A DNA stretch of 64,000 nt from Chitinophaga sp. 180180018-3 (GTDB lineage Bacteria; Bacteroidota; Bacteroidia; Chitinophagales; Chitinophagaceae): NCBI RefSeq assembly GCF_037893185.1, contig NZ_CP140772.1, forward strand, positions 2,356,001-2,420,000. Reading direction: 5' to 3'. The position numbers and the translations under genes were made by a program. The notes beneath the pieces were generated by a model that saw only the letters and a program-made list of their open reading frames with translations, searched no databases and was not told the origin of the DNA. Each line of letters opens with the position of its first letter. The first letter of the stretch is position 1. Below are positions 26,287 to 34,598 of the stretch, piece by piece.

Positions 26287-27408
26287 GTGAATCATCAACA
26301 ACTAGCTCAACTTGCCGGTAAGATCGCGGATGGTACCGCTACGGAAGAGGAAATTGTTTTATACAACCAATGGCTGAGCAGTGTAGGTGAAGAAAGTGGC
26401 TGGAACGAAGCTGAACTGGGCAACTACCAGGAAACAGCAGATATATTGAAACAACGCATTTACAAAAATGCAGGGATCAGGAAGCGGGGATTGACAAGGA
26501 ATATAGTAAGAGTATCTGTGGCGGCCGCTGTAGTGACATTATTTGTAGCGTTGGGTATAAAGCTTAGGAAGACAACGAAAGAAGGCAGCAGCCATGCTCC
26601 GATGGCGGGAAAAGCCATCCTGCCGGGAGGCAGCAGGGCGATGCTGACGCTGGCAAACGGGGAAACGGTGCAGCTGGACAGTACGGTGAGCCACACCATG
26701 CAGCAGGGCGGAAGTACCATTCAGCTCGGGAACGGACAGGTGATGTATGTCAGCAACACCCATTCCGGAACGCCGGAATATAACACACTGTCAACGCCCG
26801 CCGGTGGCCAGTATCAGCTGGTATTACCGGATGGTTCCAAAGTATGGCTGAACGCGGCCTCTTCACTTCGCTTTCCTTCCGGATTTACCGGGGAGGAACG
26901 GAGAGTGGAATTAAAGGGGGAAGCTTACTTTGAAGTGACCGCGGATGCCGCGAAGCCATTTGTAGTGCAGGCAGGCGACAATGTAGTGCATGTACTGGGC
27001 ACACAGTTCAACTTTATGGCTTATAATGAAGAGCCCAGTGCCGATGTAACCTTGCTGGATGGAGCGGTAAAAGTGATACACCAAACAGATTCAGCCACCC
27101 TCAGGCCGGGCCAGCAGGCCCGCCTGGCAGACAATCAGAAAATAACGCTGGTGAAACATGCAGATACGGAAAAAATAACTGCCTGGAAGAATGGCTATTT
27201 TTCACTGAACGGCGAAGGTACTGAAGTGGTAATGCGACAGCTGTCGAGATGGTACAATACCGAGGTAGTATATGCAGGCAGTATACCTGATCTGAAGTTC
27301 GAAGGAAGTATAAAACGGAGCTATGAACTGGCCGACGTATTAGCCATACTGGGTGAAAGCGGCATCCGTTTCAGGATGGAAGGAAGAAAAATTGTTGTGT
27401 TACCATGA
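26287..27408 (+). CDS. FecR-family anti-sigma factor
   Basis: 373 residues from a GTG start at 26287, 67 bases after the sigma stop. The N-terminal cytoplasmic domain (about 1-75) has QLAQLAGKIADGTATEEEI. One transmembrane helix follows (about 78-93, VSVAAAVVTLFVALGI). The periplasmic FecR domain has QYQLVLPDGSKVWLNAASSL, LKGEAYFEVTADAAKPFVV and VLGTQFNFMAY, and the C-terminal DUF4974-like domain has VVMRQLSRWYNTEVVY. It is the membrane relay between the STN domain of the downstream SusC and the upstream sigma. Confidence 0.95.
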   Translation: MNHQQLAQLAGKIADGTATEEEIVLYNQWLSSVGEESGWNEAELGNYQETADILKQRIYKNAGIRKRGLTRNIVRVSVAAAVVTLFVALGIKLRKTTKEGSSHAPMAGKAILPGGSRAMLTLANGETVQLDSTVSHTMQQGGSTIQLGNGQVMYVSNTHSGTPEYNTLSTPAGGQYQLVLPDGSKVWLNAASSLRFPSGFTGEERRVELKGEAYFEVTADAAKPFVVQAGDNVVHVLGTQFNFMAYNEEPSADVTLLDGAVKVIHQTDSATLRPGQQARLADNQKITLVKHADTEKITAWKNGYFSLNGEGTEVVMRQLSRWYNTEVVYAGSIPDLKFEGSIKRSYELADVLAILGESGIRFRMEGRKIVVLP

Positions 27409-27804
27409 TGATTGAAATTATCGAGTATATAAATTTTAAAGACCAGAATCAATAAAAAAACCGGGAATGCGCTAACATATCCCGGCTAAAGAGGCAAGAA
27501 AATACACATCTGTTAAGCTTTTTTCATTACCTAAATCTAATTTATGCTTTTAGACGCTCGTTTCCAAACCATCCCTGGCGTAGCGCGACGCTACCAACAC
27601 AGTTATGGCGCCCATTTATCCGTCGGTGAGTATACTGACAGGTGAGTTAAAAAGACCGGTATCAACAGTGAACACCTGAACCGGTAACAGGGAATTACCA
27701 CTTATGAATCAGCAATATCAAGGGTTGCAGCTGGTATACGCTAATATGCCGATTTGCAGGATAGCCTTTGTGCGCATCTGTTAAGCATCCTTAATCATTT
27801 ATCT
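27409..27804 (+). other. Long leader region before SusC, no gene recognised
   Basis: About 396 bases lie between the FecR stop and the SusC start without a convincing ORF. Two small hairpins are visible: CCGGGA/TCCCGG arms at 27461-27466 and 27480-27485, flanked by an A7 run that would read as a terminator on the minus strand, and GTAGCG/CGCTAC at 27580-27594. It probably contains the sigma-dependent promoter of the SusC/SusD genes, but I could not recognise its elements. Confidence 0.4.
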
Positions 27805-30800
27805 ATGCATTTAACTGCATGTTTTGTCAACAACAGCGGGCATGTACGCCTATTGACCAAAATCTGGAGAATCATGAAACTTTCTGCATTTTTCATCCTG
27901 ATTACCTTCCTTCAAATCAGCGCGAAGGGGCTGGCACAGAAGATTACGCTGGCGGAGCGGAATAAACCGATCCAGGAAATACTTATCAAAATTGAGCAGC
28001 AAAGCGGTTACAAGTTCTGGTACCATTCCGGTGTACTGGACGGTACCCACAACGTGAGTATCGACGCCAAAGACCTGCCACTGACGCAGGTATTGGATAT
28101 GTTTCTGAGAGACCAGGGCCTTACCTGGAAGATCATTAAGGAAACAATTGTACTCAACAAGGCAGCACTACCTGCCAGTGCCCCCGCCGCAGATACGCTG
28201 CGCGGGCGCGTTACAGACAATACCGGTAACCCGGTGCCCGGCGCAACTGTACAGATAAAGGGAACTAAAAAAGCGGCGGTTACTAACGGCGACGGCTACT
28301 TTAAAATGTCCGGTATAGAACCAGATGCGGTGCTCATCGTTTCTAATATTGGTTATGAGCGCCAGGAAGTGCAGGTTGGTGGCAGAAGCCGTATCGACAT
28401 CCAGGTGAAACCGGAGGTGTCACAACTCGAAAATGTGGTGGTGGTAGGATATGGTACACAGAAGAAAGTAAACCTGACGGGTGCTGTGGCACAGGTGTCG
28501 GGGCAGGTACTGGAAAACCGTCCCATGACCCGCATCAGCCAGGGATTGCAGGGGATGATCGCCGGCCTGAACATCACCACCAACAGCGGTGGTGGTGCGC
28601 CCAACGCCACGCAGAATATCAATATCAGGGGATATACCGGTATCTCTACTTCCGGCGCACAATCCGGTGGTCCGCTGGTAGTGATCGACGGGGTACAGGG
28701 GGGCGATATCAATGCCATCAACCCCAGCGATGTGGAAAGCATTTCTGTGCTGAAAGATGCTGCCTCTACTGCGATCTATGGTTCCAGCGCTCCCTATGGT
28801 GTGATTCTTATTACCACCAAAAAAGGTAAGATCGGTCAGGGTGCCCGGGTTACCTACGACAATAACTTTTCCTGGGCACAACCCATCAACCTGCCCAAGA
28901 TGCTGAATTCACTGGATTTTGCAAATCTTTATAATGAAGCTTTTGCCAACGCCGGCCGCGCACCTTTTTTTGATGATGAAACACTCGCCAGAATTAAGGC
29001 TTATCAGGCAGGTACACTAACTACTCAAACGATAAAGAACCCCAACGTTCCGAATGGATGGAATAACTGGAATACCGGAAATGCAAATAACGACTGGTTC
29101 AAGATCTATTTTAAAGATTTTGCTTTCAGCCAGCAGCATAATATTTCGGTAAGCGGCGCTACAGAAAAAAGCAACTACTATGTTGGTATCGGATATAATG
29201 ATAAAGCCGGTATGTATAATTTTGGGAAAGACGATTTCAAACGGTTTAATATCCGCGCCAACCTGTCGACCAACATCACCAACTGGCTTACTTTCAACTT
29301 CAGAAGTACTATTTCACGTTCCCTGTACAACACCCCCAACGTGTATTCAGGGCAAACAGGTGGTAACTACATGCACCAGATTGCAAGGAAATTCCCGACG
29401 GTATCGCTGATCAACCCGGATGGTCATTACTCCGACGAAAGTAACGTGCTGTTGCACCTGCAGGGCGGACGGAATAAAAACACAGAGGATCAGCCCATGC
29501 TCACCGGTGAATTCAAAATCAATCCGCTCAAAGGTTGGGACATTACCATGAACTACACTTTTGACGGTGATTTCTATGATGCCCAGAACCAGCTTAAAAC
29601 AGTGTTCGTTTACCTGCCCGATGGCTCTACTGCTCCATCCGGTGGTACTACTCCCAACGCATTTACACGCAACAATTACCGCAACGAGCATCATATCGTC
29701 AATGCGTTTTCTTCATACGAAAAACAATTGGGCGGCCATACACTCAGGATACTCGGTGGTTTTACCAGTGAGCTGACAAACTATACCTCTTATTCTGCCA
29801 GCAACAGCCAGCTGTTTTCCAATGATATACCATCGCTCAGCCTCACCTATAACACCACGCCAAGTGTGAGCGACCAGGTGCGCCGACTGGCTGTGGAAGG
29901 CTTCTTCGGACGATTCAACTATAATTTCAAAGACAAATACCTGTTGGAAGTAAACGGTCGTTATGATGGTACATCCCGCTTTCTCGCCGGTCATCGCTGG
30001 AAATTTTCTCCGGGTGTATCTGCCGGATGGAATATCGACCGGGAGAACTTCTGGAAACCGATCAGCCATATTGTAAACGCGTTCAAGCTGAGAGGTTCTT
30101 ATGGTTCTTCGCCTGATCAGCTGTTCCTCGGCGATCCGAGTGTTTATACCTATTACCCGTTCTATCCGGCCCTGGCCACCAGTTCACCTAACAGTACCTC
30201 CTGGCTTTTCGGTGGTAGCAAACAGGCTTCCGTGAATCAGCCGCCGCTGGTAAACCCTGATCTGACCTGGGTAACGGCTACTTCCTATGGGGTAGGTGCC
30301 GACCTGGCCCTGCTGAACAACCGCCTCTCTGTTACTTACGACTACTATATCCGCAAAGCAGATGATTTCGTAGGCCCGTCGGCGGTAGTTCCCGGATTGT
30401 TGGGAACAGGGGTGCCACCAGTGAACAACGCCGCCATCCAAACCAAAGGTTTTGAACTGACACTGCAATGGGCTGATAACATTGGTGAATTAGGCTACAA
30501 TATAAGAGCTAATCTTTCTGACTATAGAGGAAAAGTAGTGAAATACAACAATCCCGCACGCTCGCTGAGTACCTGGTACGTTGGCCAGAGCATCGGTGAA
30601 ATCTGGGGATATACTACCCAGGGCCTGTTCCAGTCAGACGAAGAAGCAGCCAAAGCCCCCAGTGCACAGTTCTGGAAAAGCGGCTGGCATGCAGGGGATG
30701 TGAAGTACGCCGATCTTAACGGAGATGGTATTATCAGCAACGGTAAAAATACTGTCGACAGCAGTGGCGACCTGAGAGTGATCGGTAACAACACTCCACG

Positions 30801-31281
30801 CTTCCAGTACAGCCTGAACATGGGTGTTAACTACAAAGGTTTCGATCTGAACGTATTCCTGCAAGGGATCGCTAAAAGAGACGCCTGGATTGGTTCCAAC
30901 TATTTCTGGGGTATTGTGGGAGACGAGTGGCAAAGCTCTCCGTTCACTGCAAATCTGAACAGATGGACCCCCGGTACACCGAACGGTTATTTCCCGAAAT
31001 ATTACATGAGCCAGGAAAATGGTAAGAATACACAAATACAAACCAGGTACCTGCAAAATGCCGCGTACCTGCGTATAAAGAGCGTACAGCTGGGATATAC
31101 ATTGCCAGCCGGTTTGCTGTCGCGTATACATACAAAGAAAGTACGTGTATACTTCGACGTAGAAAACCTGGCTACATTCACGAAGCTGCTTAAAACAATG
31201 GATCCGGAATTGTCTATCAGTGATGCTAAGATCTATCCATTACAACGGACTTTTTCCTGTGGCCTCAATGTAATTCTTTAA
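27805..31281 (+). CDS. SusC/RagA-family TonB-dependent receptor with STN signalling domain
   Basis: 1158 residues from the ATG at 27805. The signal peptide proper begins at an internal ATG (27874, MKLSAFFILITFLQISAKG), but an N-terminal extension ahead of the signal helix, rich in Asn, Val and basic residues, is common in SusC proteins of this group, so the earlier ATG is kept with reserve. An STN domain (ITLAERNKPIQEILIKIEQQ) is followed by a carboxypeptidase-regulatory-like domain (GRVTDNTGNPVPGATVQIKG), the plug (VVVVGYGTQKKVNLTGAV, VIDGVQGGD, SVLKDAASTAIYG) and a barrel ending in NVIL. It imports a ligand with the SusD encoded 10 bases downstream. The STN domain links it to the upstream FecR/sigma pair. 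Confidence 0.93.
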   Translation: MHLTACFVNNSGHVRLLTKIWRIMKLSAFFILITFLQISAKGLAQKITLAERNKPIQEILIKIEQQSGYKFWYHSGVLDGTHNVSIDAKDLPLTQVLDMFLRDQGLTWKIIKETIVLNKAALPASAPAADTLRGRVTDNTGNPVPGATVQIKGTKKAAVTNGDGYFKMSGIEPDAVLIVSNIGYERQEVQVGGRSRIDIQVKPEVSQLENVVVVGYGTQKKVNLTGAVAQVSGQVLENRPMTRISQGLQGMIAGLNITTNSGGGAPNATQNINIRGYTGISTSGAQSGGPLVVIDGVQGGDINAINPSDVESISVLKDAASTAIYGSSAPYGVILITTKKGKIGQGARVTYDNNFSWAQPINLPKMLNSLDFANLYNEAFANAGRAPFFDDETLARIKAYQAGTLTTQTIKNPNVPNGWNNWNTGNANNDWFKIYFKDFAFSQQHNISVSGATEKSNYYVGIGYNDKAGMYNFGKDDFKRFNIRANLSTNITNWLTFNFRSTISRSLYNTPNVYSGQTGGNYMHQIARKFPTVSLINPDGHYSDESNVLLHLQGGRNKNTEDQPMLTGEFKINPLKGWDITMNYTFDGDFYDAQNQLKTVFVYLPDGSTAPSGGTTPNAFTRNNYRNEHHIVNAFSSYEKQLGGHTLRILGGFTSELTNYTSYSASNSQLFSNDIPSLSLTYNTTPSVSDQVRRLAVEGFFGRFNYNFKDKYLLEVNGRYDGTSRFLAGHRWKFSPGVSAGWNIDRENFWKPISHIVNAFKLRGSYGSSPDQLFLGDPSVYTYYPFYPALATSSPNSTSWLFGGSKQASVNQPPLVNPDLTWVTATSYGVGADLALLNNRLSVTYDYYIRKADDFVGPSAVVPGLLGTGVPPVNNAAIQTKGFELTLQWADNIGELGYNIRANLSDYRGKVVKYNNPARSLSTWYVGQSIGEIWGYTTQGLFQSDEEAAKAPSAQFWKSGWHAGDVKYADLNGDGIISNGKNTVDSSGDLRVIGNNTPRFQYSLNMGVNYKGFDLNVFLQGIAKRDAWIGSNYFWGIVGDEWQSSPFTANLNRWTPGTPNGYFPKYYMSQENGKNTQIQTRYLQNAAYLRIKSVQLGYTLPAGLLSRIHTKKVRVYFDVENLATFTKLLKTMDPELSISDAKIYPLQRTFSCGLNVIL

Positions 31282-31291
31282 TTCTAACAAC

Positions 31292-33058
31292 ATGAGAAAT
31301 ATGCGTTCTTTCAAAATAATGCTGGCGCTGGCGACGACAGCCTTTACCTTGTTTTCCTGTAAGAAAGATTTTCTGGACAGGACACCGGAAACCGTGATCA
31401 GCGATGCGCAATTCTGGAAAACATCCAATGATCTGAAATTATACTGCAATAGCTTTTATACTGCGTTCCCGGCCTATACCGGCTATGGTACTATCGGAAA
31501 TACGGGCCAGGATGCAGATCAGGGAAGCGACAACATGATCAGCATGAGTTACAATACCTGGATGAACGGAGAAACCGTGATACCTTCCGGTCAGGGTGGT
31601 TGGACCTGGGGAACTGTCAGAAATATCAACTACCTGCTGGCCAACTACGTCAAAGTGAATGAGCCCTGGAATAATGTGAAAACTTATGTAGGGGAGGCCC
31701 GCTTTTTCCGTGCATATTTTTATTTCAACATGATGAAACAATACGGGGCACTGCCCTGGCTTAGTAAGCCACTGCTGCCATCTTCCCCGGAATTATACAA
31801 TAAAAGGCTGGCGCGTAATATCATCGCTGATTCCATCATCGCGGATCTCGACAGCGCCATTAATTATCTGCCTTCCAAAACGGCTGCACAACCAAGCAGA
31901 GTATATAAAGAATTTGCACAGGCGTTTCAGTCGAGAGTAGCCCTGTACGAAGGTACCTGGGAGAAATACCTCTCAGGTACACCCTTCGGGGTATCCGGTT
32001 CTACAGGTAATAAATACCTGCAGAAAGCAGCAGATGCGGCCAATGCGGTAATGGCATCCGGACTGTTCGCACTCGACAATGCCGGCAAGGATTACGGCTA
32101 CTGGTCGCTCTTCAATCAGACTGATTACAGCGGCAGTAAGGAAGTGATGTTCTGGCGTCAGTACAACCTGACTACCGGACCTACACATAACTGGCACAGA
32201 TATACGAATTCAGGAGCTGGCCGCGGTCTTACCAAGAACCTGATAGACGACTATCTCTGTGCCGATGGACTGCCTGTTGCACTGAGTCCGCTCTATAAAG
32301 GGGATGATTCTCTTACTACTGTTGTAAGAGGAAGAGATCCTCGCCTGGTGCAGACTATCTATGTGAACGATGGTGCACACATCATTACCAATAATCAGCC
32401 TGGCGGCGCGCCGAACATGCTTTTCACAGTACCTACATTCAGCGCAGCCAACGAAGGAAAACCCGCTACCGGTTACCAGGTATACAAGGGCCATAATCCC
32501 GACTACTTCCAGCAATACGCCGGTGATGTAGGCACTACAGCGTTGATCCTTTTCCGTTATGCAGAAGTATTACTGAACTATGCAGAAGCAAAAGCGGAAC
32601 TGGGTATGCTTACTCAGGGAGATGCAGACCTGACTATTAACAAGATCAGGAGCCGCGTTGGCATGCCGGCCCTCAATATCGGCGCCATACAAACAGATCC
32701 GAACTGGGTATTCCCGGCACTCAGCCCTGTACTGAACGAAGTGAGAAGGGAGCGCCGTATAGAGCTGGCCTGTGAAGGATTCCGCCACGACGACGTGCTG
32801 AGATGGGGCGCCGGCGGCAAACTGCTGACAGGCTGGAAACCGAAGGGTGCTAAACTGGCTCAGTGGACGACCGTAGTACCTGCTAATCTGCTGGCCACTT
32901 ACCCTACAGATGCCAGTGGATATATTGAGCTGTACAAGAATATACCGGCCATGTCTGTCGGCTACAAATTCAACGCAGCAAGAGACTATCTGCAGCCTAT
33001 TCCGCTATCGGAGCTGCAGGTGCCGAATGCCACGATAGACCAGAACCCGGGGTGGTGA
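31292..33058 (+). CDS. SusD/RagB-family nutrient-binding lipoprotein
   Basis: 588 residues from the ATG at 31292; the ATG at 31301 is also possible. The lipoprotein signal ends in FSC before KKDFLDRTPETVISD, the classic SusD N-terminus. The SusD_RagB core has EARFFRAYFYFNMMKQYGALP, LFRYAEVLLNYAEAKAELG and RRERRIELACEGFRHDDVLRW, and the end LQPIPLSELQVPNATIDQNPGW is diagnostic. It binds the substrate on the cell surface for the SusC gene just upstream. No enzyme gene follows: a perfect hairpin ends the operon. Confidence 0.96.
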   Translation: MRNMRSFKIMLALATTAFTLFSCKKDFLDRTPETVISDAQFWKTSNDLKLYCNSFYTAFPAYTGYGTIGNTGQDADQGSDNMISMSYNTWMNGETVIPSGQGGWTWGTVRNINYLLANYVKVNEPWNNVKTYVGEARFFRAYFYFNMMKQYGALPWLSKPLLPSSPELYNKRLARNIIADSIIADLDSAINYLPSKTAAQPSRVYKEFAQAFQSRVALYEGTWEKYLSGTPFGVSGSTGNKYLQKAADAANAVMASGLFALDNAGKDYGYWSLFNQTDYSGSKEVMFWRQYNLTTGPTHNWHRYTNSGAGRGLTKNLIDDYLCADGLPVALSPLYKGDDSLTTVVRGRDPRLVQTIYVNDGAHIITNNQPGGAPNMLFTVPTFSAANEGKPATGYQVYKGHNPDYFQQYAGDVGTTALILFRYAEVLLNYAEAKAELGMLTQGDADLTINKIRSRVGMPALNIGAIQTDPNWVFPALSPVLNEVRRERRIELACEGFRHDDVLRWGAGGKLLTGWKPKGAKLAQWTTVVPANLLATYPTDASGYIELYKNIPAMSVGYKFNAARDYLQPIPLSELQVPNATIDQNPGW

Positions 33059-33076
33059 GAATTAAGAATATAGAAA

Positions 33077-33159
33077 GAAGAATTAAGAATGAGGGCGGAG
33101 ATAGTAAACGCGAAGTTGATGTTCGCGTTTACTATCTCCGCCCTCATTCTTAATTCTTC
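33077..33159. repeat. Perfect 38-bp hairpin after the SusD gene, probable terminator or palindromic element
   Basis: Arms 33077-33114 and 33122-33159 are exactly complementary over 38 bases with a 7-base loop (GTTGATG). The outer part is A/T-rich (AGAATTAAGAAT) and the inner part G/C-rich (GAGGGCGGAG). A partial direct copy of the outer segment lies at 33059-33069 just before the left arm. It lies 19 bases after the SusD stop codon and ends 52 bases before a TerD gene. It could terminate transcription in either direction, but such length and perfection also fit a recent palindromic repeat element. Confidence 0.85.
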
Positions 33160-33211
33160 ATTCCCTATTCACAATTCCCCAAATTCCTTATCTTCGGCAA
33201 AACATTGAGAA

Positions 33212-33787
33212 ATGGCTATCAATTTACAAAAGGGACAAAGGATTGATATTGGTCTCTCTAAAATCAGCCTGGGTTTAGGATGGCATCCGAATGAGGGGAC
33301 AGGATATGATTTCGACCTGGATGCCTCCGCTTTTATGATCGATGAGAACAGGTTGATTGTTAAAGAAGAGTTTTTTGTCTTTTATGGCAATACGGATTCC
33401 CCGGATGGTGCATTGCATCATACCGGTGATGACCCTACCGGAGGGAACAGCGCTGAGGGCGATGATGAAACCATACAGGTCAATCTTTCCAGGATAGACC
33501 CTCGTGTAAGGGAGATCCTGTTTGTGGTAACCATACATGACGCTATCGCAAGGCGACAGAACTTCGGACAGGTACGTGATTCTTATATCAGAATTGTGGA
33601 TGACGCAAGTGGCAGTGAGATTGCAAAGTACGAACTTGGAGAAGATTTTTCTATAGAAACAGGCGTGGAATTCGGTCGTCTCTACCTGAAAGACGGCAAA
33701 TGGAAATTTGAAGCTTCAGGTATCGGCTACCGGGAAGATCTTGCGTTTTTCTTATCCAAGTACTTTAAAGGACAGATCATTAAATAA
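33212..33787 (+). CDS. TerD-family protein (paralogue 1)
   Basis: 191 residues, the usual length. The family signature is clear: LQKGQRIDIGL near the start, LGWHPNEGTGYDFDLDASAFMI (residues ~21-42, with calcium-binding Asp residues), HTGDDPTGGNSAEGDDETI and FVVTIHDAIARRQNFGQVRDSYIRI. TerD proteins bind Ca2+ through two sites and are associated with tellurite, phage and general stress resistance; the molecular role is not settled. It forms a pair with a second paralogue 8 bases downstream. A possible -7 element TATCTTCG lies at 33189-33196. Confidence 0.95.
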   Translation: MAINLQKGQRIDIGLSKISLGLGWHPNEGTGYDFDLDASAFMIDENRLIVKEEFFVFYGNTDSPDGALHHTGDDPTGGNSAEGDDETIQVNLSRIDPRVREILFVVTIHDAIARRQNFGQVRDSYIRIVDDASGSEIAKYELGEDFSIETGVEFGRLYLKDGKWKFEASGIGYREDLAFFLSKYFKGQIIK

Positions 33788-33795
33788 CCGCTTAT

Positions 33796-34479
33796 ATGGC
33801 AATTTCTTTGGTAAAAGGCCAGACTATCGATCTGCGCAAAAATGATACAGGCGAGGAGTTCGACCTGTCGACCGTAACCGTGGGGCTGGGTTGGGACGTA
33901 CGTCAGAAAAAGGCTAATGAAGGTTTCTTCGGCAAATTGTTCGGCGGAGATGCAAAGGAAGAAGAGTATGATCTCGATGCCATTGCTTTCCTGCTGGATG
34001 CCAACGGGAAAGTAGCTAATCTTGGCAGAACCGTTCAAACACGCGATGGCAGAAGCCAGGGATTATATGAAAGCGATGTTATTTTCTTCAACTCCATGAA
34101 ACATCCTTCCGGGCATATCTGGCTGACAGGCGATAACAGAACAGGTGCCGGCGATGGCGACGATGAACAGATCATTATCCGGTTGAATGAAATGGATAAT
34201 CGCTATCAGAGGATTCTCTTCCTGGTAAGCATTTACCAGGGGCGTCAGAATAACCAGCACTTTGGAATGATAGCGAATGCCTTTATCCGTGCGGTAGATA
34301 AAAATGGCAGGGAGATTGCCAGGTTCAATCTCTCCGGCGATAGTACCTATAACGGCATGTGCTCCATGACCTTTGCAGAAATTTATCGTAAAGATGGATC
34401 CTGGAAATTCAGAGCCATCGGTGAGCCGCATCAATCCGACAGCTTTATCGATGAGTTGAAAAAATTAACTTATTCCTGA
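33796..34479 (+). CDS. TerD-family protein (paralogue 2) with an internal insertion
   Basis: 227 residues. The core is as in paralogue 1: LVKGQTIDLRK, VGLGWD, YDLDAIAFLLDANGKV, HLTGDNRTG-like (WLTGDNRTGAGDGDDEQI) and FLVSIYQGRQNNQHFGMI. A ~20-residue basic/acidic insertion (RQKKANEGFFGKLFGGDAKE) lies between the LGWD motif and the calcium-site Asp residues, where paralogue 1 has only NEGTG. The close spacing suggests co-transcription and possibly hetero-oligomerisation. No terB, terC, terZ or terY homologue is seen nearby. Confidence 0.95.
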   Translation: MAISLVKGQTIDLRKNDTGEEFDLSTVTVGLGWDVRQKKANEGFFGKLFGGDAKEEEYDLDAIAFLLDANGKVANLGRTVQTRDGRSQGLYESDVIFFNSMKHPSGHIWLTGDNRTGAGDGDDEQIIIRLNEMDNRYQRILFLVSIYQGRQNNQHFGMIANAFIRAVDKNGREIARFNLSGDSTYNGMCSMTFAEIYRKDGSWKFRAIGEPHQSDSFIDELKKLTYS

Positions 34480-34500
34480 TACCGGCCATAGGCTAAAAAA

Positions 34501-34584
34501 GTGGCCGCTGACGAGAGCTTCCGGCATTTCAATTTTGATAAGGACCGGAAAGCGGAACTGAAAAGTGTGGAGAACGGGAAGTGA
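34501..34584 (+). pseudogene. Possible short coding remnant after the TerD pair
   Basis: Between the convergent TerD and isomerase genes, frame 34501-34584 encodes 27 residues from a GTG, rich in charged residues (VAADESFRHFNFDKDRKAEL) with normal-looking codon use. An in-frame stop lies just upstream (34489-34491). I do not recognise the family. It may be the leftover end of a degraded gene, or a chance frame. Confidence 0.25.
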
Positions 34585-34598
34585 ACCTGATGTTCCTC

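Noticed and set aside
27454..27485. Minus-strand terminator-like hairpin with T7 run in the SusC leader
   Set aside because: The stem is only 6 bp with a 13-base loop, and there is no minus-strand gene for it to end.
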